A stretch of DNA of 64,000 nt from Stagonosporopsis chrysanthemi (taxonomy: Eukaryota; Ascomycota; Dothideomycetes; Pleosporales; Didymellaceae). Shown piece by piece: positions 1-8,817 of the stretch (position 1 is its first letter; every line of letters starts with the position of its first letter). The notes beneath the pieces are model-generated. The model had not been told where the DNA came from. It worked only from the letters and a program-made list of their open reading frames with translations, and made no database searches. The stretch is from contig JAFISE010000078.1 in the NCBI GenBank assembly GCA_022560025.1, positions 1-64,000 of the forward strand, written 5' to 3'. Both the position numbers and the translations under genes were made by a program.

Positions 1-1086
1 CTGATTCTTGTCCTTCTTGAGCCTCTTCTCTGCTGCCCTTAGGGCATTAGCTGTCAAGTTAGAGGCAGGACTGCTTCGAAGCTCTGTGAACTTGTCCTGG
101 ATAGACATGTCTGGCTTCCAGCCCTTTGTTCTGACTGTTTTATTGACGTACGGACATGCATTAAACCTGTGAATCTCCCCACAGAGGCACTTTCTTGTCC
201 AGGTTCCTGAGACACCTCGGGCCGACTGTTGGGCTGTTATGTCTTCCTGGGCCGACTGTAGGGTTTCGTGATCTTGGCTCCCTGCTGCCTCAAGAGTAGC
301 AAAGGTGCCAAGCCCTGATGCTACTGGACGAGTTCGGCGATAATATGACCGAAACTCTGCAATCAGGTCTGTAGTTGGTGTGAACTCCTCTCCCTTCTGC
401 TCCTTCTTGACTAGCTCTTGCAGCTGACTAGCTGCCCAGCTGTCATCTAGTCCACGGATGGACAGGATAAACTCTTCTTGGGCTCTGCTGCCGGCTATCT
501 CTGGCATGTTTGCCTCCGTGAGGAGTCTGGTGATCGTCACCCACTCATCGAACCAGGAGTCCAGGTTAGCCCTCTTTGGTCTCGTGCAGGCTGCTCTGTA
601 ACGAGCTCTCAGCTGATGATTCCTTTCTCCAATTGATGGACAGAGGTGCTTCTTCAGCGTCTTTAACTGGCTGTACGGGTTGGCGCAATCAAGGATCAGG
701 TCCAGGTGCTTGACGTCAATAGTCTGTACAATCTCTAGGCTCAGGTTGCGGAGAGCCTTCTCTTTGGTGAGCCACCTGGCCTCATCTCGGTCGAATTTTC
801 GAGCCCAAGAGTTGAACGCCGCGAGCTCTGTCGCCGTCAAGTCTGGGATCTCGATCTGATCGTCTGGCAGAGGAGACCTGAATCTCCTCACTTCAAGCTC
901 CACTGGCCTCTCGTCTTCCAGTTTCCTTAGCGTCTCTAGCGAAAGGTCTGGATCAACGTACTCCCACAGACCATTCCGGTCTGCAGATATCTTCCTCATG
1001 AACAGCCACTTTGACCAGTCGTCTGGCTTTCTGAGGATAACTGACGACCTCGTCACCACCTGCATGTCCTGCTCTTGAGTTGCCAT
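1..1086 (-). CDS. Ty1/copia retrotransposon Gag-like polyprotein, N-terminal part (partial)
   Basis: The minus strand is open from an ATG at 1086 to the window edge (362 codons, no stop), so the C-terminal part lies outside. The protein is hydrophilic. Near residue 300 it has a CLCG...H...CPY arrangement (CLCGEIHRFNACPYV) like the zinc-knuckle variant seen in Gag of fungal copia elements, followed by a basic region. In these elements Gag packages the RNA, and protease, integrase and reverse transcriptase follow in the same polyprotein. Directly upstream (rightwards) lie a tRNA primer site and an LTR, which fixes the orientation. The frame carries no RIP-type stop, unlike many neighbouring genes, which suggests a recent insertion. 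The family call rests on the LTR context and the knuckle. Confidence 0.82.
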   Translation of the reverse strand, partial: MATQEQDMQVVTRSSVILRKPDDWSKWLFMRKISADRNGLWEYVDPDLSLETLRKLEDERPVELEVRRFRSPLPDDQIEIPDLTATELAAFNSWARKFDRDEARWLTKEKALRNLSLEIVQTIDVKHLDLILDCANPYSQLKTLKKHLCPSIGERNHQLRARYRAACTRPKRANLDSWFDEWVTITRLLTEANMPEIAGSRAQEEFILSIRGLDDSWAASQLQELVKKEQKGEEFTPTTDLIAEFRSYYRRTRPVASGLGTFATLEAAGSQDHETLQSAQEDITAQQSARGVSGTWTRKCLCGEIHRFNACPYVNKTVRTKGWKPDMSIQDKFTELRSSPASNLTANALRAAEKRLKKDKNQ

Positions 1087-1160
1087 AACTTCCTAGCTGA
1101 ATATGCTCTAAGTATTGAGTATCGTCAAAGGGTGAACGCAGCGATTAACTGAAGGCTTCC

Positions 1161-1170
1161 GGGCTCATAA
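1161..1170 (-). other. Primer-binding site for a half initiator tRNA-Met
   Basis: The 10 bases GGGCTCATAA on the plus strand equal the anticodon stem-loop of initiator tRNA-Met (anticodon CAT), so the minus-strand element RNA is complementary to it. The site lies 1 base inside the LTR edge. Priming from an internally cleaved initiator tRNA is known for Drosophila copia and relatives. Confidence 0.6.
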
Positions 1171-1171
1171 C

Positions 1172-1305
1172 TGTAACGGTGTAGAGAGAGGGGAGGACTG
1201 CGCTGCATTGACTATTGACGTGGGCTGAGCTGCTTATATGCCTGCCCATACACAAGCTATCCTAACTCGTACTAGAGTAGGCCTGGGCAGAGCCCAACCG
1301 TTACA
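1172..1305 (-). mobile_element. 5' LTR of the copia element (family 1)
   Basis: A 134-bp repeat beginning TGTAACGG and ending CCGTTACA. Read on the minus strand it contains a TATA box (CATATAAGCAGC) about 50 bases before its 3' end and leads into the primer site and gag. It is nearly identical to 2386-2521 and, inverted, to 29620-29754. The flank at 1306 is GAATC; the matching target duplication would lie past the left window edge. Confidence 0.82.
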
Positions 1306-2380
1306 GAATCTAATATCGACCGAGTTAATGCACGCGGGAATGTGGACATGGGTTTATTCACGATCAATTCGGTCCATTCTCTCTCAGTTGCACACCCGCG
1401 CCTGTAGAGCATTGAGATCGTGCTCGGATTTGCGCTGATGCCGCTGTCACGCTCTGCTGCTTATATTTTCTGTCATATCAAGTCCATGTCAGCCCTGAGC
1501 AGTGTAAGAGTATCGGTTCAGGCATGGTAGCGGCTGCCTGGCGAACTCAGTACTACGGGCGAGCACCTATCTGTCCGTAGCAACGGACATTGGCACTTGC
1601 ATCCTAAGCCCCTATCCCCTCGATGCCCCGCCAGACAAGTGCATCGGGCTATCGAACGTGAGCGGGGACGGCGAAATAACCTTCCATGATATCCGTTGTG
1701 TGCGCAGACATGTTCGACATCGTAACCTGCTCCAAGGCGAGTCTCCCCAACAAAGAGTTGACGAAGCTCAACCTCAAGACCAAGAACAATCGCAAGCTTA
1801 TCGGGACATCCTCAATCAGGATCCATACATTTTAACATGCGCCAATACTGCTCGCCCAGCGCCTCAGTGCGCGCGAGCGAGCCCAAACGTACAGATGCTA
1901 TGGCCCAGGGGACGATGATACCCTTGAGCAAGGCCAAAAGTCTAATCACAGCCGGTGTCTGACTCAACTACGCGATTGACAAACTGCTGAGAGGACAGTA
2001 TGCACGCGAACAGGCTCCCAAAGACGTCTAAGAGGCCACAACTGTTCAATATCCCAAGCTATATCAAAGTGACGACGACGCGCTCTATCATAGGCATGTA
2101 ACCAAGACTGTGATCGGTCGCAAGATCAAACAAGGTCATCTCCCACTGCATGTTGCTGTTCAAGTTCATACACCGGCACGTGAAGTCAATGTTAAATGGC
2201 GAAATCACCATCACGGATGAGCTCTCAGTCACGCTATTGGGCACAGTTTCATGCGTGCTAATGGGCAGCAGTATCATCAAAGATCATCAAGGGTAGAACG
2301 AGTCTAGGCGTTGCACTTTTTCAGAAGAAGACATGGACGTGGATTGCAACACCAACACCGGCCTCGGCTGATCCGAAGCT
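1306..2380. other. Intergenic, no supported gene
   Basis: Only short overlapping reading frames occur. A 48-codon plus-strand frame at 1687-1833 has coding-like composition but no recognisable domain or splice partner. Confidence 0.5.
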
Positions 2381-2385
2381 TTATT

Positions 2386-2521
2386 TGAAACGGTGTAGAG
2401 AGAGAGGGGAGGACTGCGCTGCATTAACTATTGACGTGGGCAGAGCTGCTTATATACCTGCCCATACACAAGCTATCCTAACTCGTACTAGAGTAGGCCT
2501 GGGCAGAGCCCAACCGTTACA
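2386..2521 (-). mobile_element. Solo LTR, copia family 1
   Basis: A 136-bp copy of the LTR at 1172-1305, in the same orientation, flanked by a perfect 5-bp target duplication TTATT (2381-2385 and 2522-2526). The 5' end reads TGAAACGG in place of TGTAACGG. No internal element sequence is attached, so this is a product of LTR-LTR recombination. Confidence 0.88.
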
Positions 2522-2654
2522 TTATTACTGAACAAGGCGGCCTTGTTACATTGTGCCTTTCTGCCCAGAAATATTGGTCTGCTTTGTCTTGATGTTCTTT
2601 GTGAGTCTGATTGCCTGTCGTCGAATGAAAATGTTCCATCTCGCCCGCTGAACT

Positions 2655-2838
2655 TGTAACCACGTGGCATAGATCACATGATATTCTATTGTAGCAGGCA
2701 CTGCCCGGTGTGGGCAAGTGCACTTACCTCTGAGCTGAAGGCTCCTGTAGACGAACATCAGAACATCACAACACGACAACAGATAGCAATACAAGCGTTG
2801 ACCCGCAGCACCCACTTGACACTGCTTACGCAGTTACA
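2655..2838. mobile_element. Solo LTR-like repeat, family 2, copy A
   Basis: A 184-bp repeat starting TGTAACCACG and ending CGCAGTTACA, with a perfect 5-bp target duplication GAACT (2650-2654 and 2839-2843). Related copies lie at 8642-8817 and 16153-16326. TG...CA ends and a 5-bp duplication fit a solo LTR; a short non-autonomous element with TGTAAC/GTTACA inverted ends is the alternative. The small reading frames inside it are not genes. Confidence 0.78.
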
Positions 2839-3352
2839 GAACTCGATTAAAAAAAATGGCGCAATTACTTCCATGTCGCATTTTCCGGGGAGAAGCGCGG
2901 TCGAAATGTAATCGTGTTTGTGCGAGACGCTAAGGTACCGAAATTTGTGCTCCTGTAAGTTTCAAGCACTACAATCGCACTTGATGGATCTGCAGACCAC
3001 GCATTGGGCCTTATCAGCTGCGTAGATCAGTCGATATGTGCAGCCAAGACATCAATTAATCATCGTCCTGTGTGGTGTTTCTTTCAGTTACATAGATAGT
3101 CTAGCTCGCTATCTGGGATCGTGCTTTCGATCTTTCAACGAAATGTTTGCTGCGCAGAACAAAGAAAACAAAGAACGCGCGCTTTGTGCTGTTGTGCACC
3201 CTAGAAGGTCTTCACCGTTGAAAGCAAGCAAAGCAGATAAGAGCTGCCAACATTCCTGCTATCTGGAGGTCTCTATCTTTACATTGAAATTCTGAAAACA
3301 CGAAAGGGCTCCAGGAAAGACAGACAGAGAATTCCCAAATGACCAGGAAGAG
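2839..3352. other. Intergenic, upstream of the heptad-repeat gene
   Basis: No gene or clear signal was seen; it should contain the promoter of the gene that starts at 3353. Confidence 0.4.
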
Positions 3353-4663
3353 ATGACAGACGCGCATGAAGACACGCTGGAACAGTACTGCAGAATCATC
3401 AAGCAGCATGACAAAACTATTCAGCAGCACCGTGAAGATTTTATGGAGCAGGACGAGATCATCGATGCGTATGGCGAGAACCTAGACCACCATGGCGATG
3501 CTATTGAACAGTTCGACGAGACTCTGGAGGAGCACCATCAAGTCATCAACTCCCATGGCGAACACCTGAAATGGCACCGTGGGCTTATTCTCCGGCACGA
3601 TGAGGATCTGGAGGAGCACAAGCGAGTCATCACCGACCACGTCGAACATCTGGAAACGCACCGCGAGCTTATCCTCGAGCACGATGAGACCATCGACCAG
3701 CACGACGAGGCTATTAAGGAGCATGGCGACCATCTTGAAGAACACCGCGTGTCTTTTCAATCACACGACGACACCATTCGCAAGCACATCGATGCCATCG
3801 ACAATCACGCTCACTTGATCAGACAGCACACCGAGTCCATCGAAACACATGACACTGCCATCTTGCAGCAGGGTGCTCGTGTGAACAGAGCTTACGAAGC
3901 CTGGGTCAGTGTTGACCGCCGACTACGAATAGTTGAGGAGCAGATGGCGCAGCGCTCAGCACGCAGGAGGTTTATTGAGCCTATCCCTGGGCCTTTACAG
4001 ATCTTGCCACGCCCAGATATCTCCATTCACCCCGATCCTTATGTCGTGCCCGCTTCTGTCGACCGGGTATCGGACGCCGGTAGCGCAGCTTCAGAAGCCT
4101 CTACCCTGATACTGGACCCACCGCCGGCAGCCGAGAGTCACCCCGCCACGCGCCCCGCCTTCCCCGAGCCGCCCCGTGGCCGAAGTCGTCGTCGGATACA
4201 CAGAAGCTTCCGCCCCGACGCCTCCCCGATCGTGCTCACGAACCACCATCTCACCGCCGGCGAGGTTCGATTCCTCGCTACTCAGGAGGAGCATCGAAGG
4301 ACCCGCGGCCATTCCCTTAGTGCTCTACGCGCTCCGTACCTTCTTATGCCCGATGCGAAGGTTCGTGCGAGCCAGCTGTTCACCAAGCAGGAAGTCAGGC
4401 GTTGCAAGCAAGCTGCCCGTCCCCGCCGTTGGCGCCGAATCTCAGCGACGCGCATTCCCACTTCCGTCGGCGAACTCAGGCCGTCGGTCAGGCCGGTGGC
4501 GTTGGCAATCAGAATTGGTAGGATTGGCAGGGCGGTTAGAGAGGGCTCGAGGCGGGCGTGGATGAACAGGTGGTGGGTCGCTGGAGGCGTGGGACTGGCA
4601 TTCGGTGCTATGAGGGCCATGGCGTTGTACGAAGCAGCTGTTGCACAGCGCCAGGCGAAGTAG
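3353..4663 (+). CDS. Histidine-core heptad-repeat coiled-coil protein (436 aa)
   Basis: A single uninterrupted ORF. Residues 1-175 are exactly 25 consecutive heptads with no skip. Position 2 is nearly always Ile, Leu or Phe, and position 5 is His in 20 of 25; typical units are TIDQHDE, HLETHRE and AIKEHGD. If position 2 is core site a, His falls on core site d. A charged segment follows, then a Pro/Ser/Arg-rich middle (about 200-290), and a C-terminal basic region ending in a hydrophobic stretch around WWVAGGVGLAFGAMRAMAL (about 404-422) that could sit in or on a membrane. No known family was recognised. The repeat probably grew as a 21-bp minisatellite. Upstream and downstream genes give no functional hint. 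The start is the first ATG, which already lies in heptad phase. Expression is not shown. Confidence 0.68.
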   Translation: MTDAHEDTLEQYCRIIKQHDKTIQQHREDFMEQDEIIDAYGENLDHHGDAIEQFDETLEEHHQVINSHGEHLKWHRGLILRHDEDLEEHKRVITDHVEHLETHRELILEHDETIDQHDEAIKEHGDHLEEHRVSFQSHDDTIRKHIDAIDNHAHLIRQHTESIETHDTAILQQGARVNRAYEAWVSVDRRLRIVEEQMAQRSARRRFIEPIPGPLQILPRPDISIHPDPYVVPASVDRVSDAGSAASEASTLILDPPPAAESHPATRPAFPEPPRGRSRRRIHRSFRPDASPIVLTNHHLTAGEVRFLATQEEHRRTRGHSLSALRAPYLLMPDAKVRASQLFTKQEVRRCKQAARPRRWRRISATRIPTSVGELRPSVRPVALAIRIGRIGRAVREGSRRAWMNRWWVAGGVGLAFGAMRAMALYEAAVAQRQAK

Positions 4664-7060
4664 AGCTGGTGTGATTCTATTGAGGGCCTAGTTTCTCGTG
4701 GCTGCATGGACTCGTTCTTGGGTTCGTGAGCTTGGCAGAACGGTCTTCGGATGAACTTGGTTGATCCAATCGTTTTTTAAAGAACAGCGAGCGTCGACGA
4801 AACAATGTATAGTAGCCTGAAAGCATCATTCCCTATCCTAAGCATGCAGATATAACAGAGACGTTCTTAGTCGAGAAATACTGCCGAGGTATCAACTTTA
4901 TGTAGAAGCTACTAGTAAAGACCTCCCATATTTTGAGACCTGGAATCTATAGTGACATTGAACCTTCTTTTTGAGCACTACGCTACCATCTGCCATCTGG
5001 ACGCTTCAGCGCCCGCGCGTCAGAAGACTGGCGAAGTAGCCCGACGTGAACGACAGGACTTTGATAATGAAGATGTAATGGACAAGGAGTCCAACACCTA
5101 CATCCATGCATTGGCAAGATTGAGAAAGTCGAGCGGAAGAAACGATCTTCCCCAACGGACACATACTGACACGATTGGTAGGGCAATGCACTCGATATAG
5201 AGACGAGAGCAACAACCCAGAGTAACAGCAAGGCGAAGGTCAGTACGCGACGGCCCTCTCCCGTACCCCTCAGCGGCATGTTATACCAGTTGCACCAGGA
5301 GAGCAGATGTGCAGCATCAGGATTTTTTGCTGAGGCTCCAGCTTTGCAGCTTTTTCTGATAGTCAGACTCGTTCTTTCGATCGTTGAGTGCATGCCGAGG
5401 AATGCATCTAAACCACGAAGTCGTTTGTCATCGGTCCAGTTCTAGAGGTTGCTTCCTTTGTGCGAAGGGTTTGCTGAGAAAAGAGGGAAACAAAACAACC
5501 TTTCTGGCGACTAGATGTCAGGCTGGCAGCTTCAACCATGGCGATTGTACAAGTGTCGCGATAGAATTTTGACGGTTGCGGCTACAGTACCCCGCAGTTG
5601 AGCGCAGCTGCCTCGCCAACGCGTCAACGAACTCCCATTGGTTGAATCATCGCCTGCGTGAAGTTGGCCACATTGTGTCGGTACCCTTCCATCTCTTTCT
5701 GCTACCCAAGCATCAAGGTCTTCGCGACGCTCTCCGCCACGCTCTCTGCTTTTTGTGTCAAGTTCTGCCTAGCCCCGTATGCACCGCCCAGACCCGCGAG
5801 CCTCAATTTAAGCATCGTTATACGCTACGCCATGACCGTAAATAAACGCGGGAATGATCCCAAAATCAGGGCCTCATCACAGTTGAAGTGCTCATCGTAA
5901 GATTCGTTTGCTCTCTAGTGAACAGGACATCGCATTCGTCACTGATGAAGCGCAGCTTGCACATGCTACCCACTCTTGAACGACCATCTCCAAAAGCCAG
6001 GACCATGACTGGGAGGTGATGATATTCGCGAGGCTCATCATGATAATAACTATACAGCTCTGTAAGGGCGTAGTGTGCAGACCATATCGGCGCGAGAACA
6101 TCACCAGATCGTCTTTTGGTTAGCTACCAAAAAGCGCTACGACCCAGTGAAGACGAGTCTGGCTCTTATGAGGACGAATGAAGAGCGCCTTTTAATGGGT
6201 GGTGCTCTAACGCCCGCGATGGGCGGCTGGGTTCCAACGAGTACCATACGCTCCCTATCAATCCAGGTTGTCGCGTTTCTTGGACGACATGACCCACTTC
6301 GCCACCGCGCCTGACGCTTCCATTTTATCCGATACTTAACGATCTGTGCAAATCAGCTCTTTTGGATCAAACAATAGGTCTTCAGGAGGCGATGCAATTC
6401 TTTCATCACTAAACTCGGGTTCAGCCTCTTTGTTGCCGAACGGTGAATCATTGTCTTGATTCTTTCACAGAGGACTAAAGACATCACCACTGCCTAGCGA
6501 AGTTAGGATGAAACGACGTTGAAATATGAATACTCAAACGATAATATGCCAGTCAGGTCTTTCCAAGAAGAGACGTCACTTCAGATCGTACGCAATCACC
6601 ACGGCAGTTTTATTTTTCAGAAACCCAACATGCTTATATTAGATTGAACTAATTCGTCAGATCGAACTTCAATCCAAGAATTCAGGCCTCGAATTCATAC
6701 ATGCACAAAAGCACAACAATCATTCAGAATGATCAACAACTTCGTCCCTCGTCCGTGCAAACATAGCTCTGAATTAATCCTCTGCTGCTATTCTAGGGTA
6801 GGCAAGTGGCTGGACTTGCTGGATACGATGGCTGTGCCTGCAGCGCCACTCACACCAACATGGTGTTCTTTCTCTGCCTTGTCGAAGTCCTCCTATTCAG
6901 ATACATAACGCGCAAAAGACCCAGCTTCCCTCAGACCAAGTCGATAAGGCCGCGCCAGGACTCAGAAATCCACTAAGGGTTTAGCAGATCACCTTTGATC
7001 TGGTCCCTCTCGGTACTCTCCACCTCGTCCAACTGTCTCCCACCCTCTCACCGCACAGGC
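4664..7060. other. Intergenic 2.4 kb, no supported gene
   Basis: Scattered frames under 140 codons overlap one another on both strands, with no domain, splice-consistent exon pair or repeat. Confidence 0.5.
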
Positions 7061-7873
7061 CTAAGCCTTCTCCTCTTTCTCCTCAACAACGGGCTCCAAC
7101 TCTAAAAAGTTGAGGAGCACTCGCAGCTCCTTCTCCGTCTTGCGTGTCTGCGCCTGCGCAGCCTGTACGCGTAGCCAAGCACGCTCTGCGCGGACCATGC
7201 GGTTAGCTTGCGCCGCCGCCTGCTCCATGGCCTTGCGCTGGGCCTTCAACACCGCCAGCTTAGTATTGGTGGAGCGCTTGGCTTCGACTATGCTGCCCGA
7301 TGTGCGTCGGGCCATCAAGGCCCACTCCGTCTCATCGACGTCTTCATCCTTCTCCAGATCGAGGTAGTCGAGGAGCACCTGTAGCTCCTTCTCGGCCTTG
7401 CTGGCCTGCGTCTGGCTGGCCTGCACTCGCAGCCGAGCGCCCTCGATACGAGCCACACGGTTAGCTTTCAGTGCCGCCTGCTCCACGGCCTCACGCTCCG
7501 ACTTCGACAGCGCAACCGTGGGCTTCGACCGCGCTTCTTCGGGCTGGGTGGGGGCATTCGCTGTCCGTTGAGGGGTAGACTCCTCCGTATTGACGTCGTT
7601 CTCTTTCTCCGGACCAAATAATTTGAGGAGCACCTGCAGTGCTTCTTCCGCCTTACGAGCCTGCGCCTGCGCAGCCTGCATTCGAAACCAAGCGCGCTCG
7701 GCGCGAGCCAGACCGTTGAGCTGTGTTGCAGCCTGCTGTGCAGCTTCGCGCTCAGCTTCGCGCGCGGCCTTGGAGACCGCAACCTTGGGCTTGGTGGTGC
7801 GGTTGGCTTGAGGCATCTTGATGTGTGCGAGATGTTGGGACGGAGTGGTGTTTGAGGAACGTAGTTGTTTCAT
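7061..7873 (-). CDS. Triplicated helical-repeat protein (270 aa)
   Basis: A single ORF from an ATG at 7873; a second ATG at 7816 (MPQANRTTKPK) is an alternative start. The protein is three tandem copies of a segment of about 65 residues (about 28-95, 117-180 and 203-270). Each opens with a Lys-Pro/Leu-hydrophobic-Ser/Lys motif (KPKVAVSK, KPTVALSK, NTKLAVLK) and continues as an Ala/Gln/Arg-rich helix (AERAWLRVQAAQAQ). Each then has a leucine-rich stretch such as ELQVLLDYLDLE and ends in an acidic linker. It should form long alpha-helices or a coiled-coil bundle. No family was recognised. A TATA-like element lies at 7995-8002, about 120 bases upstream of the ATG. There is no signal peptide or membrane segment. 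The repeats have diverged, so the triplication is not recent. Confidence 0.68.
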   Translation of the reverse strand: MKQLRSSNTTPSQHLAHIKMPQANRTTKPKVAVSKAAREAEREAAQQAATQLNGLARAERAWFRMQAAQAQARKAEEALQVLLKLFGPEKENDVNTEESTPQRTANAPTQPEEARSKPTVALSKSEREAVEQAALKANRVARIEGARLRVQASQTQASKAEKELQVLLDYLDLEKDEDVDETEWALMARRTSGSIVEAKRSTNTKLAVLKAQRKAMEQAAAQANRMVRAERAWLRVQAAQAQTRKTEKELRVLLNFLELEPVVEEKEEKA

Positions 7874-7994
7874 AAGTGACTTGAGGCTGTGAATGAGTGG
7901 GTCGAGAGGGCAATGCAGTCTCGGCTGGGGTGCTGATCCTGACCTGGGAGATAATTGCGTCTTCTTGCAGGTAGTAGAAGAAGGTAGTGGAAGG

Positions 7995-8002
7995 TTTATA
8001 TA
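7995..8002 (-). promoter_or_regulatory. TATA-like element of the triplicated-repeat gene
   Basis: TATATAAA on the minus strand, about 120 bases before the ATG at 7873. Assigned from position and sequence only. Confidence 0.3.
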
Positions 8003-8641
8003 GAGTTGCGAAGGAGATCATTGTTCATGCTCTTTGTGGTGGCGTTGTTCGTGGATAACCCCATGCCGGCACTAATGATCTCCATGGTGCGGGCAGAATG
8101 ACCTTCGTCGAAGGCTCCTTGCGGAACTAAAGGACACCAAGGTCTGGAGAGGCATATCCCTACTAGAGGTCTGCACAGCCTTATGCGTAGGGAATCAGTC
8201 GACATACGCGTTGAACCAGCCGATAGTTTGGTTGCGATTGGGGAGGGGAGCGTGTCAGAGTTGATGAAATTGACGAAGCCAAAGGCACTTGCAGCTCGTC
8301 TCATGATTTGATTCGTCCCCGCTGGACCAGCCAACAGTTTGGTTGGAATTGGGGGCCGTGTCAGAGACGAAGTTGACGAAGTATATAGGCTTCCTATAAA
8401 GCAAGAAGTGAAGTACCAGGTGACAGACCCGTGACTAAGAGGATCAAGACACCTCCAAAATAGGTAGGGTTGGTAGAAGACATGGTGGAAGCGATGCATT
8501 ACTTCTTGGGTCGGAGGTGCAGTTTATATGCCTTCGTAAAGACAAAGGTTTGCTATTTCCATCCGAGACCTTACCGTTTGTCTACAGACTTTGGCACATG
8601 CCAGACATCACGAGCACCTTCTAGCAGGCTCACAGTTCAGG
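8003..8641. other. Intergenic, no supported gene
   Basis: No coding signal is supported between the TATA-like element and the solo LTR. Confidence 0.4.
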
Positions 8642-8817
8642 TGCAACCACGTGGCATAGATCACATGATATTCTATTGTAGCAGGCACTGCCCGGTGTGG
8701 GCAAGTGCACTTACCTCTGAGCTGAGGGCTCCTGTAGAAGAACATCACAACACGAGAACAGATAGCAATACAAGCGTTGACCCGCAGCACCCACTTGACA
8801 CTGCTCACGCAGTTACA
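8642..8817. mobile_element. Solo LTR-like repeat, family 2, copy B
   Basis: A 176-bp copy of the 2655-2838 repeat, 8 bases shorter in its middle, with a perfect 5-bp target duplication TCAGG (8637-8641 and 8818-8822). The first bases read TGCAACCACG. Confidence 0.8.

Noticed and set aside
1687..1833. 48-codon plus-strand frame after the copia LTR
   Set aside because: Coding-like composition but too short, with no partner exon.
2546..2815. Small frames inside the family-2 repeat, seen again near 8.7 and 16.1 kb
   Set aside because: Their recurrence follows the solo LTR copies; they are repeat sequence, not genes.
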